A stretch of 54,933 nucleotides of DNA, taken from Bradyrhizobium altum. GTDB lineage: Bacteria > Pseudomonadota > Alphaproteobacteria > Rhizobiales > Xanthobacteraceae. Every line of letters starts with the position of its first letter. Position 1 is the first letter of the stretch. This document shows, piece after piece, positions 1 through 8,549 of the stretch. The DNA lies in NCBI RefSeq assembly GCF_020889705.1, contig NZ_JACMYP010000024.1, forward strand, positions 1-54,933, read 5' to 3'. Position numbers and translations under genes: made by a program. The notes under the pieces are model-generated. The model searched no databases. It worked only from the letters and a program-made list of their open reading frames with translations, and had not been told where the DNA came from.

Positions 1-148
1 CGGCGCGGCCCCGCCGCCAGCCGGCCGCGAACGCGGCGAGATCGCTGTCGGAAAACGACAACACCACGAGATCGGCCGGATCCTGGCCGAGGTCCCTTGG
101 CGTCGCGGTCTCCTCAAGGCCGCGGCTCTCGCGGAAGACGACGTGCAT
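1..148 (-). CDS. cobN: Cobaltochelatase subunit CobN, N-terminal fragment (runs off left edge)
   Basis: Only the first 49 codons are in the window. CobN is the large subunit of the ATP-dependent aerobic cobaltochelatase CobNST, which inserts cobalt into hydrogenobyrinic acid a,c-diamide in the cytoplasm. The visible N-terminus begins MHVVFRESRGLEE and continues with LVVLSFSDSDLAAFA, the usual opening of alphaproteobacterial CobN. The ATG shares a base with the cobW stop (TGATG), so the two are almost certainly cotranscribed and translationally coupled, downstream of the riboswitch at about 1850. The call rests on a short segment plus context. Confidence 0.85.
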   Translation of the reverse strand, partial: MHVVFRESRGLEETATPRDLGQDPADLVVLSFSDSDLAAFAAGWRRGRA

Positions 149-1179
149 CAGACACCTAGTCGCGCCCTGATCGCGGCTTCGTCGATATCGCCGTGTTCGC
201 CGATCACGACGAGCTTTGACTGCCGCGCCCGCGCGCCCCAGGGCATGTCGAACTGATGCCTGACCCGCTCGCCGACCGATTGCACCAGCAACCGCATCGG
301 CTTGCCGCCGACCGCGATGTAGCCCTTGGCGCGCAGCACGTTCTGCTCGCGCGCCAGCCCCTTGATCGACGCGATGAGCGCATCGACATCCGCGATCTCC
401 GGAAGATCGATCACCACGGAATTGAAGTCGTTGTGCTCGTGCTCGTCCTCACCGTCATGGTGGGACGGCCGCGACGCGAGGTCATCCTCTGCCGCCGCCT
501 CGAGGCCCAGGATCACGCGGGCGTCGATCGCGCCGTCGACGATGGGCAACATCGGCACCTCGCGCGGCATCTCGGCCGCGATCACCGCCTTGGCCGCTTT
601 GATCCCCTCGGCTCCGGCGAGATCGGCCTTGGTCAGCAGCACGATATCGGCACAGGCGATCTGGTCCTCGAACACCTCGGACAGCGGCGTCTCGTGATCG
701 AGATTGTCGTCGGCCGCGCGCTGCGCATCGACCACGGCCGGGTCCGGCGCAAAGCGGCCGGCGGCAACGGCCTCCGCATCGGCCAGCGCGATCACGCCGT
801 CGACCGTAATCCGCGAGCGGATTTCCGGCCAGTCGAAGGCCTTCAGCAGCGGCTTCGGCAAAGCGAGGCCCGATGTCTCGATCACGATGTGATCGGGCCT
901 CACAGGGCGCGCGAGCAATTGCTCCATCGCCGGGATGAAATCGTCGGCGACGGTGCAGCAGATGCAGCCATTGGCGAGCTCGACGATGTTCTCGGTCGGA
1001 CAATTGGCGTCGGCGCAAGACTTCAGGATGTCACCATCGACGCCTTCGCTGCCGAATTCGTTCACCAGCACCGCGAGCTTCTTGCCGTTGGCATTCCGGA
1101 TCAGATGCTGGATCAGCGTCGTCTTGCCGGACCCGAGAAAGCCGGTCACGACGGTGACCGGAACCTTGGCGAGCGTCAT
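148..1179 (-). CDS. cobW: CobW, G3E-family GTPase / metallochaperone
   Basis: 343-residue G3E GTPase, presumed to deliver cobalt to the CobNST chelatase. Seen: Walker A GFLGSGKTT at residues 13-21, the family metal motif CICC at 72-75, a TKADL guanine-specificity motif, and a histidine/acid-rich patch (HHDGEDEHEH) before the C-terminal domain, typical of metal-handling members. The ATG at 1179 overlaps the stop of the upstream DUF1636 gene (TGATG); an adjacent in-frame ATG at 1182 is equally possible. A longer open frame reaches 1263 but its extra N-terminus has no family character. It sits between the DUF1636 gene and cobN in one riboswitch-led operon. Other G3E members serve zinc or nickel; the neighbours favour cobalt. 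Confidence 0.93.
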   Translation of the reverse strand: MTLAKVPVTVVTGFLGSGKTTLIQHLIRNANGKKLAVLVNEFGSEGVDGDILKSCADANCPTENIVELANGCICCTVADDFIPAMEQLLARPVRPDHIVIETSGLALPKPLLKAFDWPEIRSRITVDGVIALADAEAVAAGRFAPDPAVVDAQRAADDNLDHETPLSEVFEDQIACADIVLLTKADLAGAEGIKAAKAVIAAEMPREVPMLPIVDGAIDARVILGLEAAAEDDLASRPSHHDGEDEHEHNDFNSVVIDLPEIADVDALIASIKGLAREQNVLRAKGYIAVGGKPMRLLVQSVGERVRHQFDMPWGARARQSKLVVIGEHGDIDEAAIRARLGV

Positions 1180-1553
1180 CATTCTGCGGCCTCCGGCACG
1201 ACGGCGATGGGGGGAATTCGGGCAAGCGATTGCTTGCGAAAGATTTCGGGACGGCTGCGCCACGGCACGATGCCGTCAGGCGCCGACGCATAGGCGGCAG
1301 CACCGGCGATCACATCCTTGGCATGATCAGCGGACAGGCGGCCGTACACATACGACCACCGGCCCGGAGCGCTGAGCGCGACCGAGCAGCCCTGGCTGCA
1401 AGCCGACAGACATTCGACAGGAACCAGATTGACGTCTTCGGGCACGCCGGCCTCAACAAGCGCGGCATGCAGGCGCGCACCGGGCGCGATCTCACCCTCG
1501 GCCAGTGTCTGGCCCGCGCGGCAGGTGATACAGACATGAAGTGTAACGCTCAT
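1179..1553 (-). CDS. DUF1636 family small metal-binding-type protein
   Basis: 124-residue protein of the DUF1636 family, a small thioredoxin-like-ferredoxin-type protein often found beside cobW/cobN. The start is the ATG at 1553 (MSVTLHVCITC); the open frame continues upstream to 1724 but there it translates the riboswitch. Seen: CxxC at residues 8-11 and a second Cys group CLSACSQGC near residue 50, the spacing expected for a 2Fe-2S or metal site. It is the first gene after the cobalamin riboswitch and overlaps cobW by TGATG. The biochemical role is not known to me; a redox or metal-trafficking role in cobalt insertion is inferred from position only. Confidence 0.82.
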   Translation of the reverse strand: MSVTLHVCITCRAGQTLAEGEIAPGARLHAALVEAGVPEDVNLVPVECLSACSQGCSVALSAPGRWSYVYGRLSADHAKDVIAGAAAYASAPDGIVPWRSRPEIFRKQSLARIPPIAVVPEAAE

Positions 1554-1659
1554 CGCCCTTCCTGGATTGACTGCGGGAAGCGATGAGGCACACGAACCTG
1601 ACGTGAACAGGTTCGTTCCCCGTCGCGGAACACCCCGTCCGCCGGTCTCAAACACACTG

Positions 1660-1850
1660 CGTCGGCAGGTCTCCCGGCTTGCGGAGTAGGATTTCTCCCG
1701 TGATGCCCACCTTCCCGACTCCATCAGGGAATCAGTGGCTTGGGCATCTCTCCGGTCACGGTCGCGGGGGCGGCTGCGCTTCGGGCAAACCTTACGGTCC
1801 GAGCCCTATCGCATTCCCTCTTCGCCTGTCGTAGGACAGGAACCAACGCG
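1660..1850 (-). ncRNA. Cobalamin (B12) riboswitch upstream of DUF1636-cobW-cobN
   Basis: Read on the minus strand this segment carries the conserved blocks of the adenosylcobalamin riboswitch in order: GGTTCCTG near 1840, GGGAATGCG near 1815, GCCGCCCCCGCGACCGTGA near 1775, GCCACTG near 1737, GGGAAGGTGGGC near 1712, and the B12 box AAGCCGGGAGACCTGCC at about 1664-1680. It precedes the DUF1636 start by about 105 nt, so high B12 should reduce expression of DUF1636, cobW and cobN. The boundaries are approximate. The expression platform was not resolved. Confidence 0.95.
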
Positions 1851-1855
1851 GGGTC

Positions 1856-1884
1856 ACCATTCGTCTTGGCCTCGCACTTGTCAA
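1856..1884 (-). promoter_or_regulatory. Putative sigma-70 promoter for the riboswitch transcript
   Basis: On the minus strand, TTGACA (1884-1879) is followed after exactly 17 nt by AATGGT (1861-1856). A transcript would start near 1849, just where the riboswitch begins. The -35 box is perfect, the -10 box weak. It lies only 14 bp from the cobO start codon on the opposite strand. Confidence 0.55.
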
Positions 1885-1898
1885 GCCGAAGGAACGTG

Positions 1899-2552
1899 AT
1901 GATTTCTGATGGAAACGACGCTGAAGATCGCGACGTCGGCACCGACCCTTCGCTGGATGCGCGGCATGCGGCCAAAATGGCGAAAAAGAAGGTCGCCCGC
2001 GACAAGATCATGGCGACCAAAAGCGGTGAAAAGGGCCTGATCATCGTTCATACCGGCGCCGGCAAAGGAAAATCATCCTCCGCCTTCGGTATGATCGTGC
2101 GCTGCGTGGCGCATGGCTTTCCCTGCGCCGTGGTGCAATTCATCAAGGGCGCCTGGGATACCGGCGAACGCCGCCTGCTCACCGGGCATTTCGGCGATCT
2201 CTGTCAATTCCATGCGATGGGCGAAGGTTTTACCTGGGAGACGCAGGATCGCGCCCGCGACGTCGCGGCAGCGCAAGCCGGCTGGGAAAAAGCCAAGCAG
2301 CTGATCGCGGATCCGAGCCTGCGGATGGTCGTGCTCGACGAGATCAACATCGCGCTGCGCTACGATTATCTCGCGATCGCCGATGTCGTCGACTTCCTGA
2401 CCACTTCGAAGCCGCCGATGACGCATGTCGTGCTCACCGGGCGCAACGCCAAGGACGAATTGATCGAGATCGCCGATCTCGTCACCGAGATGACGTTGGT
2501 CAAGCACCCCTTCCGGTCCGGCATCAAGGCCCAGCCGGGCGTCGAGTTCTGA
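1899..2552 (+). CDS. cobO: Cob(I)yrinic acid a,c-diamide adenosyltransferase (CobO/CobA/BtuR type)
   Basis: 217-residue corrinoid adenosyltransferase; transfers the 5'-deoxyadenosyl group from ATP to Co(I) corrinoids. Seen: the family P-loop [13 protein letters not shown] (core at residues 53-60), VVQFIKG, and [15 protein letters not shown] in the second half, all typical of CobA/CobO. The start at 1899 ([12 protein letters not shown]) follows AAGGAA at 1889; a longer frame from 1740 would translate antisense riboswitch sequence. The basic stretch AKKKVARDK is the normal N-terminal helix. cobQ begins 11 nt downstream. Its promoter must lie in the 345-bp region shared with the divergent riboswitch. 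Confidence 0.95.
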   Translation: MISDGNDAEDRDVGTDPSLDARHAAKMAKKKVARDKIMATKSGEKGLIIVHTGAGKGKSSSAFGMIVRCVAHGFPCAVVQFIKGAWDTGERRLLTGHFGDLCQFHAMGEGFTWETQDRARDVAAAQAGWEKAKQLIADPSLRMVVLDEINIALRYDYLAIADVVDFLTTSKPPMTHVVLTGRNAKDELIEIADLVTEMTLVKHPFRSGIKAQPGVEF

Positions 2553-2563
2553 CAGACATCACC

Positions 2564-4012
2564 ATGGCGCGCGCATTGATGATCCAGGGAGCCGGCTCGG
2601 ACGTGGGCAAGTCGCTCATCGTCGCCGGCCTTGCGCGTGCCGCGAAACGGCGCGGCCTGCGCGTGCTGCCGTTCAAGCCGCAGAACATGTCCAACAACGC
2701 CGCCGTGACCGTCGACGGCGGCGAGATCGGCCGCGCGCAAGCCTTGCAGGCGCTTGCCGCCGGCGTCGAGCCGCACACCGACATGAACCCGGTGCTGCTG
2801 AAGCCCGAGACCGATGTCGGCGCGCAGGTCATCGTGCACGGCAAGCGGATCGCGACCGCCCGCGCGCGCGAATATGCCGCCATGAAGCCGTCGCTGATGG
2901 GCGCGGTGATGGAGAGCTTTGGGCGCCTGAAGCAGCGCGCCGACCTGGTGCTGGTCGAAGGCGCCGGCAGCCCCGCCGAGGTCAATCTGCGCAAGTCCGA
3001 CATCGCCAATATGGGCTTTGCGCGCAGGGCCGACGTGCCCGTGGTCTTGGTCGGCGACATCGATCGCGGCGGCGTGATCGCGCAGCTCGTCGGCATCCAG
3101 GCGGTGATCGATCCTGATGATGCTGCGATGATCCAGGGCTTCGTCATCAACAAATTCCGCGGCGATCCGACGCTGTTCGACGACGGCTACCGCCAGATCG
3201 AAGCCCGGACCGCGTGGCGCGGCTTCGGCGTGCTGCCCTGGTTCGCTCGCGCCGGTGAGTTACCTGCCGAAGATGCGCTCGGGCTTGGCGACGCGCGCAA
3301 GCCCGGCCAGTGCAAGATCGCGTTTCTGGCGCTGTCGCGGATCGCCAATTTCGACGACCTCGATCCGCTGAAGCTCGAACCCGGCGTCGATCTCGTGATG
3401 GTGCGGCCGGGTGAAGCCATTCCGGGCGACGCGAAGCTCGTCATCCTGCCCGGCTCGAAATCGACCCGCGGCGATCTCGCCTTCCTGCGCGCGCAAGGCT
3501 GGGACATCGACCTGCTGGCGCATCATCGCCGCGGCGGCCATATCCTCGGCCTGTGCGGCGGATACCAGATGCTTGGGCAAAGCGTCGCCGATCCTGACGG
3601 GATCGAGGGGCTCGCCGGCGAAACGCCTGGCCTCGGGCTGCTCGACGTCACGACGACCATGACCGAACAGAAGACGCTGACCCGCGTCAGCGCGGTGCAC
3701 GCTGCGACCCATCAACCGATCAGCGCCTACGAGATCCACATCGGGCGCACCGACGGGCCGGATCGCGCACGGCCTTTTTCAATGCTTGACGGCTCGCCGG
3801 AAGGTGCCATGTCGCGTGACGGGCGCGTTCACGGCAGCTATCTGCACGGCCTGTTCACCTCGGACGGGTTTCGCAAGGCGTTTCTTGCGCAGCTCGATAT
3901 CCCAGCGGCGGATCAGCCGTACGGCGCCAGGGTCGAGAGCGCGCTCGACGCGCTTGCCGAGCATATCGAGACCCATCTCGATGTCGAAGGCCTGCTCGCG
4001 TTGGCGCGCTAA
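2564..4012 (+). CDS. cobQ: Cobyric acid synthase
   Basis: 482 residues, normal family length. Glutamine- and ATP-dependent amidation of adenosyl-cobyrinic a,c-diamide at positions b, d, e and g. Seen: N-terminal dethiobiotin-synthase-like P-loop GAGSDVGKS near residue 10, [10 protein letters not shown], and the C-terminal class I glutamine amidotransferase domain with nucleophile Cys in [10 protein letters not shown] near residue 330 and the His region [10 protein letters not shown] near 420. It lies 11 nt after cobO, in the same transcript. Its stop overlaps the stop of the convergent cobC gene, so there is no room for an intergenic terminator between them. Confidence 0.96.
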   Translation: MARALMIQGAGSDVGKSLIVAGLARAAKRRGLRVLPFKPQNMSNNAAVTVDGGEIGRAQALQALAAGVEPHTDMNPVLLKPETDVGAQVIVHGKRIATARAREYAAMKPSLMGAVMESFGRLKQRADLVLVEGAGSPAEVNLRKSDIANMGFARRADVPVVLVGDIDRGGVIAQLVGIQAVIDPDDAAMIQGFVINKFRGDPTLFDDGYRQIEARTAWRGFGVLPWFARAGELPAEDALGLGDARKPGQCKIAFLALSRIANFDDLDPLKLEPGVDLVMVRPGEAIPGDAKLVILPGSKSTRGDLAFLRAQGWDIDLLAHHRRGGHILGLCGGYQMLGQSVADPDGIEGLAGETPGLGLLDVTTTMTEQKTLTRVSAVHAATHQPISAYEIHIGRTDGPDRARPFSMLDGSPEGAMSRDGRVHGSYLHGLFTSDGFRKAFLAQLDIPAADQPYGARVESALDALAEHIETHLDVEGLLALAR

Positions 4013-4974
4013 GCCGACAACGCGGCGGCAAGGCGGGACCATTCGGCCTCGCTGCCCGGTAGACCGAGGCGCAACCATCCCGGCTTTTGCTGAAAGACGC
4101 GCGACCAGATCTGGCCGCGGGCAAGCTTGTCCTGCGCGGCCAGCGCATCGCCGGTCTCGTAGAGACGAAACAGCGGCGTGCCGCCGAGCATCGTCCAACC
4201 CAGCGATCGCGCCTCCGCATCGAGCCTGGCGCAATCGTCCGCCAGCCGTGCGGTCGTCGCCGTTGTCCAGTCGTGATCGAGCAAGGCCCGCCGCCCGATT
4301 GCGATCGCGGCGCCCGAAACCGGCCATGGTCCCACCATCGCCGCAAGCGCGGCGATATCCGGCTCGCTGCCGATCGCGAAGCCGAGCCGCAGACCCGCAA
4401 GTCCGTAAAATTTACCGAATGAGCGCAGGATCAGGAGCCCCGGCTGTCCGGCCGCTCCTGCAAGCGACAGGTCGGATACAGCGTCCGCAAAACTCTCGTC
4501 AATCACGAGCCGGCCAACGCGTGGCAGCAGCGCGAGCAGTTCGTCCCGATCATGGCACCTGCCATCCGGATTGTTCGGATTGACGATGATGCCAATGTCC
4601 GCTCCCGCAAGCGCTGCGAGATCGGACACCTCGGTCACGTCCCAACCGGACGCCGACAACATCCCGGCATACTCGTTGTAGGTCGGCGCAAGAATGCGTG
4701 CCCGTCCGCGCGGCGCCAGATGCGGCAGCAACTGGATGGCGGCCTGCGCGCCGCCCATCGCCACGATCGGCGCGTCGGTGCGGTAGGCCTGCCGCGCGGC
4801 GTGATGGAGGGATTCAATTTCGGATCGCGACGGCAACGCGCTCCATTGTCGCAGCTCGACATCGACGTCAGGATAAGGCACCCGATTGATCCCCGTCGAC
4901 AGATCGATCCAGTCTTCCGCAGCGCCGCCGAAGCGCTGCTGGGCGACATCGAGATTTCCGCCATGCTCACGCAT
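4009..4974 (-). CDS. cobC: L-threonine-O-3-phosphate decarboxylase (CobC; Salmonella CobD equivalent)
   Basis: 321-residue fold-type I PLP enzyme that makes (R)-1-amino-2-propanol phosphate, the linker of the nucleotide loop. Seen: HGGN near the N-terminus, [20 protein letters not shown], and the PLP-lysine segment [14 protein letters not shown] in the middle third. The start ATG at 4974 has AAGGAG 7 nt upstream. It follows cobD by 11 nt on the same strand; the two act together. Histidinol-phosphate aminotransferases look similar, but the N-terminal HGGN...STGIN signature and the context support CobC. Confidence 0.92.
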   Translation of the reverse strand: MREHGGNLDVAQQRFGGAAEDWIDLSTGINRVPYPDVDVELRQWSALPSRSEIESLHHAARQAYRTDAPIVAMGGAQAAIQLLPHLAPRGRARILAPTYNEYAGMLSASGWDVTEVSDLAALAGADIGIIVNPNNPDGRCHDRDELLALLPRVGRLVIDESFADAVSDLSLAGAAGQPGLLILRSFGKFYGLAGLRLGFAIGSEPDIAALAAMVGPWPVSGAAIAIGRRALLDHDWTTATTARLADDCARLDAEARSLGWTMLGGTPLFRLYETGDALAAQDKLARGQIWSRVFQQKPGWLRLGLPGSEAEWSRLAAALSA

Positions 4975-4985
4975 GCGTCGCTCCT

Positions 4986-5927
4986 TTACGCCAGCGCCAG
5001 GGCCACGAACGCCGCGGCCAACAGCATCATGGCGTAACGATAGAGCTTCAGCCCGGTGAGGACATCAGCGGCAGCCGGATCGCGCGCCCCCTCGTTCAGC
5101 CAGGGCTCGTTCGCGATGCTGCCGTGATAGATGCGGGGCCCGCTGAGCCGCACGCCCAGCGCGCCGGCCATCGCAGCTTCCGGCCATCCGGCATTCGGCG
5201 AGCGATGGCGCCGCGCATCGCGCAACATGCAGGACCACGCCTGCGAGAAGCGCGGCGCAAGCAGCACGAACAGAAGCCCGGTCAGCCGCGCCGGAATCAG
5301 ATTGGCGAGATCGTCGATCCGGGCGGCGGCCCAGCCGAACGCTTCATGCCGCTCGGTGCGATGGCCGATCATCGAGTCCAGCGTGTTGATCGCCTTGTAG
5401 CCAAGAATTCCCGGCAGGCCGAACAGCGCGCCCCAGAACACCGGCGCCACAATGCCGTCGGATGCATTCTCGGCAAGGCTCTCGATCGTCGCGCGCGCGA
5501 GGCCGGCGTCGTCGAGCGTTGCGGGATCACGACCGACAATCTGCGCGACCGCCGAACGCGCGGCCGCGATGTCGCCGGACGCAAGCGGATGTGCCACCGC
5601 GGCGACATGATCATGCAGCGAGCGCAGCGCCACCAGCGGCCACGCCAGCACACCGACGAGGACGACGCGGACCCATCCGGATGCGAGCGTGGACTGAACC
5701 GCCCAACCCAGCGCCGTCGCCAGCGCGATCACCAGGATGGCCGCCGCGACACCGGCGACGCGCCGAAACGCCGGCGGATCGGAGGCCCGGTTCCAGGCGG
5801 TATCGACAAGATGGATCAGCCGGCCGAGCCAGGTCACGGGATGGCCGATGCGGGCAAACAGCCAAGCCGGCCAGCCGATCAAGGCGTCCACAGCCATCGC
5901 CACCGCCATCGCTTCCGCAAAACCCAC
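4986..5927 (-). CDS. cobD: Adenosylcobinamide-phosphate synthase (CobD/CbiB), membrane protein
   Basis: 313-residue integral inner-membrane protein that attaches aminopropanol phosphate to adenosylcobyric acid. Seen: hydrophobic N-terminus with HPVTWLGRLIH, several membrane spans, and the CbiB signatures ESLAENASDGIVAPVFW, YKAINTLDSMIGH and NAGWPEAAMAGALGV. The best start is GTG at 5927, preceded by GAGGAGAGG at ideal spacing; an ATG at 5909 lacks this. Naming follows P. denitrificans (CobD = CbiB). It is divergent from cobP and 11 nt upstream of cobC. Confidence 0.94.
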   Translation of the reverse strand: MGFAEAMAVAMAVDALIGWPAWLFARIGHPVTWLGRLIHLVDTAWNRASDPPAFRRVAGVAAAILVIALATALGWAVQSTLASGWVRVVLVGVLAWPLVALRSLHDHVAAVAHPLASGDIAAARSAVAQIVGRDPATLDDAGLARATIESLAENASDGIVAPVFWGALFGLPGILGYKAINTLDSMIGHRTERHEAFGWAAARIDDLANLIPARLTGLLFVLLAPRFSQAWSCMLRDARRHRSPNAGWPEAAMAGALGVRLSGPRIYHGSIANEPWLNEGARDPAAADVLTGLKLYRYAMMLLAAAFVALALA

Positions 5928-6026
5928 GCACCTCTCCTCACCGCGATCCCCCTGATGCGCAAGACGTCGGCCGAGTGCAAGCCCTCCGGGGCGGATTTCG
6001 GCTTTGTCTTTTACCGCGATTGGTGG

Positions 6027-6064
6027 TTAGAGCGTTTTCGAGGCGAAGCGGATACCGGTCCGCA
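6027..6064. repeat. Partial copy of a dispersed Rhizobiales intergenic repeat
   Basis: The string TTAGAGCGTTTTCGAGGCGA followed by AGCGGATACCGGTCCGC closely matches an intergenic repeat I know from Bradyrhizobium and relatives (AGAGCGTTTTCGAGCGAAG then TGGATACCGGTTCGC). It lies between cobD and cobP, ending 12 bp before the cobP start, so it may contribute to the cobP leader. Single copy in this window. Confidence 0.5.
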
Positions 6065-6076
6065 ACAGGAGACCAT

Positions 6077-6580
6077 ATGGCCGTCATTCTGATCACCGGC
6101 GGAGCCCGGTCCGGAAAGAGCCGGCGCGCCGAATTGCGCGCGCGCAGCTTTCCAGGTCGGCCGGTCTATATTGCGACCGCCGAGGCGCTCGACGCGGAAA
6201 TGGATGAGCGCATCGCCAAGCATCGTGCGCGCCGCGGCGATGACTGGATCGAACGCGAGGTGCCGCTCGATCTCGTGGAGGCGCTGGCCGAGACCGATGG
6301 CGGTGGCGCAAGGCTGGTCGATTGCCTGACGTTGTGGCTGTCCAACCTGCTGCATGCGGAGCGCGACTGGTCGCAGGAAGTCGCGCGGCTGGCGGACGCG
6401 TTGTCGCGCCAGCGCAGCCCGGTCATCATGGTCACCAACGAGGTCGGCCTCGGCATCGTGCCCGACAACGCACTGGCGCGGACCTTCCGCGACGCTGCAG
6501 GACTCATGAACCAGAGCATTGCCGGTGCGGCGGACGAGGTCGAATTCGTCGTTGCGGGCCTGCCGATGAAGCTGAAATGA
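6077..6580 (+). CDS. cobP: Bifunctional adenosylcobinamide kinase / adenosylcobinamide-phosphate guanylyltransferase
   Basis: 167-residue protein (CobU in Salmonella) that phosphorylates adenosylcobinamide and then transfers GMP to give adenosylcobinamide-GDP. Seen: P-loop TGGARSGKS at residues 7-15, IATAEALDAEMDERIAKHR with the histidine expected to carry GMP, VDCLTLWLSN, and VTNEVGLGIVP near residue 115. The ATG at 6077 has AGGAGA just upstream; longer frames to the left run antisense to cobD. Its last codons overlap bluB by ATGA, so translation is probably coupled. Confidence 0.95.
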   Translation: MAVILITGGARSGKSRRAELRARSFPGRPVYIATAEALDAEMDERIAKHRARRGDDWIEREVPLDLVEALAETDGGGARLVDCLTLWLSNLLHAERDWSQEVARLADALSRQRSPVIMVTNEVGLGIVPDNALARTFRDAAGLMNQSIAGAADEVEFVVAGLPMKLK

Positions 6581-7245
6581 GCAACACGATCGATCCTGTC
6601 AAAGGCCCCGCGATGGTCTCGTTCGACGATGCGTTTCGCGGGCAACTGCACGAACTTTTTGTGTGGCGGCGCGACGTGCGCCGCTTCCGGTCCGAGCCGC
6701 TGCCTGATGGTACGATCGAGCGGCTGATCGAGATCGCCTGCCTCTCGCCTTCGGTCGGGTTGAGCCAGCCTTGGCGGTTCGTCATTGTCGACGATGCGGC
6801 ACGGCGCCGCGCGGTGATCGAGGACTTCAAGAGCTGCAACGCCGACGCGCTGCGATCCTATTCCGGCGAGCGTGCAGCAAAATATGCCGCATTGAAACTA
6901 TCGGGCCTCGAAGAGGCGCCCGGCCATCTGGCCGTGTTTGCCGAAAAGACCGACCAGATCGGCTCCGGCCTGGGGCGCGCCACAATGCCGGAGACGACGG
7001 AATATTCGGTGGTCGCCGCGATCTGCTCGATGTGGCTTGCCGCGCGCGCGGAAGGCATCGGGCTCGGCTGGGTCTCGATCTTCAATCCAGGCCGCGTTCA
7101 TAAGATTCTGGAGATACCCGATACGTGGAAATTTATCGGCTACCTCTGCATCGGTTACCCCCAGGCGGAATGCGACCGTCCTGAGCTCGAGCAGGCCAAG
7201 TGGGAATCGCGGCGAGGTCCGGATGAATTCACCATCCGGCGCTGA
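6577..7245 (+). CDS. bluB: 5,6-dimethylbenzimidazole synthase BluB
   Basis: 222-residue flavin enzyme of the nitroreductase fold that breaks down FMNH2 with oxygen to form the lower ligand of B12. Seen: RRDVRRFRSEPLP, the FMN-phosphate region LSPSVGLSQPWRFV, and GLGWVSIFNP followed by YLCIGYP, all standard BluB motifs. The start ATG overlaps the cobP stop (ATGA). The downstream small gene begins inside its last 23 bases. Together with cobP it shows that this organism makes its own dimethylbenzimidazole aerobically. Confidence 0.95.
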   Translation: MSNTIDPVKGPAMVSFDDAFRGQLHELFVWRRDVRRFRSEPLPDGTIERLIEIACLSPSVGLSQPWRFVIVDDAARRRAVIEDFKSCNADALRSYSGERAAKYAALKLSGLEEAPGHLAVFAEKTDQIGSGLGRATMPETTEYSVVAAICSMWLAARAEGIGLGWVSIFNPGRVHKILEIPDTWKFIGYLCIGYPQAECDRPELEQAKWESRRGPDEFTIRR

Positions 7246-7567
7246 CCAATCTCCGAGCGGCAGCGGCGCCTCGAACAACGCCGCCCACTGGCGCGCCGAC
7301 ATCGCCTCCCTGGTTTTTCCGCTCCCGGAGCACGGCGCCATCTGCGCGGTACATCGGGGCGCGTTTCGAACATTGCTTGGCGCCGACCCGACGCCGGACG
7401 GCTGCCTCGGCTATTTCGCACGGTTTGAAGACGCGTTCAGGGCCGCGGCGCGCGCCAAGATCCTGCGCAAGCGCATCCCCCTTGGAACAAATCTGCATCT
7501 TACCAGTCGCGACATCGCTCGAAAGCTGCTAGAAGCCGACCAAATCGAATGTGGAGAACGACCATGA
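7223..7567 (+). CDS. Hypothetical protein in the bluB-cbtBA operon
   Basis: 114 residues if started at the ATG at 7223, overlapping the bluB end by 23 nt; its stop overlaps the cbtB start (ATGA), so it is part of the operon and probably translated. I do not recognise it with confidence. Seen: no signal peptide, no membrane span, a basic arginine/alanine-rich second half (AAARAKILRKRIPLG) and one Cys in the second half. The pattern of a beta-rich start followed by FEDAFRAAARAK and a C-terminal LTSRDIARKL faintly recalls DUF1488-type small proteins; this is a weak impression. Position suggests a role in cobalt or corrinoid handling. Confidence 0.6.
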   Translation: MNSPSGADQSPSGSGASNNAAHWRADIASLVFPLPEHGAICAVHRGAFRTLLGADPTPDGCLGYFARFEDAFRAAARAKILRKRIPLGTNLHLTSRDIARKLLEADQIECGERP

Positions 7568-7776
7568 GCCAGTCCCCGGCCGCGCAAACCCAGGTCATGC
7601 AATCCCAGGTCACGCATCTGCCGGTCGCGACCGGACGGGTCGGACGGCTTGCCCAGTCCCTGATGGCGATGTCGCTCGGTCTGTTCATCGTCGGGGTGGT
7701 GGGCTTCTCGCACATGGACGTGATCCACAATGCCGCGCACGACGTGCGCCACTCCAACGCCTTCCCCTGCCACTGA
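7564..7776 (+). CDS. cbtB: CbtB, small cobalt transporter subunit
   Basis: 70-residue single-span membrane protein, the usual size for CbtB. Seen: one hydrophobic segment (LMAMSLGLFIVGVVGF, about residues 33-48) followed by a histidine-rich tail with the pattern HxxxHDVRHxxxFPCH, the likely metal-binding end. The start overlaps the upstream stop (ATGA), and cbtA starts 10 nt later. CbtAB is a predicted cobalt importer often under B12 control; here it lies in the cobP-bluB operon. No separate riboswitch is visible directly upstream. Confidence 0.92.
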   Translation: MSQSPAAQTQVMQSQVTHLPVATGRVGRLAQSLMAMSLGLFIVGVVGFSHMDVIHNAAHDVRHSNAFPCH

Positions 7777-7786
7777 CCCCGCTGGC

Positions 7787-8524
7787 ATGAGCACGTTTCG
7801 CTCGATCGTCTTCTCCTCGGTCATTGCCGGATTCATCGTTGGCCTGATCGTCACTGCGGCCCAGCAGTTCGGCACCGTTCCGCTGATCCTCAAGGCCGAG
7901 GTCTATGAGAAGGCGGCCGAGCACAAGCACGAAGCCGCCGCGCCAGCGCAGGCCATCCTCGTCCACGATCATGCGGAACATGATCACGGCGCCGAGGCGT
8001 GGGAGCCGCGCGACGGCCTGGAGCGCAACCTTTATACCGTCGGGGCGAACATCCTGACCGCGATCGGCTTTGCGCTGCTGCTTTGCGGCTTCTTTTCGGT
8101 GCGCAGCGGCGCCACCGGTGAGCCGATCTCGTGGCACGAAGGCTTGATGTGGGGCCTTGCAGGCTTTGCCGTCTTCACGATTGCGCCGGGCCTTGGGCTG
8201 CCGCCTGAACTACCGGGGGTCCCCACCGCACCACTGTTGTCGCGTCAGATTTGGTGGGCGACGGCGGTGCTGGCGACATCCGCCGGCCTTGGGCTGATCG
8301 TGTTCCGGCGCTCGATGCCGGCCGCCATCGCCGGCGTGGTCCTGATCATGCTGCCGCATTTGATCGGCGCGCCCGAGTTGGAGCATGTCGAGACCAACAT
8401 GCCCTCGTCATTGTCGCATCAGTTCGTGGTCGCGGTCACGCTGACCAGCCTGGTGTTCTGGTCGCTGCTCGGCAGCCTGACCAGCGGCGCGTTCGCCTAT
8501 TTCGACCGGCCCGCGTGGGCGTAA
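7787..8524 (+). CDS. cbtA: CbtA, cobalt transporter membrane subunit
   Basis: 245-residue polytopic inner-membrane protein with about five to six hydrophobic spans. Seen: FRSIVFSSVIAGFIVGLIVTAAQQ at the N-terminus, a histidine/acid-rich loop (HKHEAAA and HDHAEHDHG) after the first span that could collect metal, APGLGLPPELPG, a second-half LPHLIGAPE, and a final aromatic-ending helix, all typical of CbtA. The start at 7787 fits the first span. It is the last gene of the cobP-bluB-unknown-cbtB-cbtA operon and converges on the CoA-transferase gene 25 nt away. Confidence 0.92.
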   Translation: MSTFRSIVFSSVIAGFIVGLIVTAAQQFGTVPLILKAEVYEKAAEHKHEAAAPAQAILVHDHAEHDHGAEAWEPRDGLERNLYTVGANILTAIGFALLLCGFFSVRSGATGEPISWHEGLMWGLAGFAVFTIAPGLGLPPELPGVPTAPLLSRQIWWATAVLATSAGLGLIVFRRSMPAAIAGVVLIMLPHLIGAPELEHVETNMPSSLSHQFVVAVTLTSLVFWSLLGSLTSGAFAYFDRPAWA

Positions 8525-8549
8525 CGCCCCTGCCTGATATCGTGGCCGC

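Noticed and set aside
5928..6076. Possible second cobalamin riboswitch before cobP
   Set aside because: The B12 box and GCCACTG blocks are absent; only a partial dispersed repeat is recognisable.
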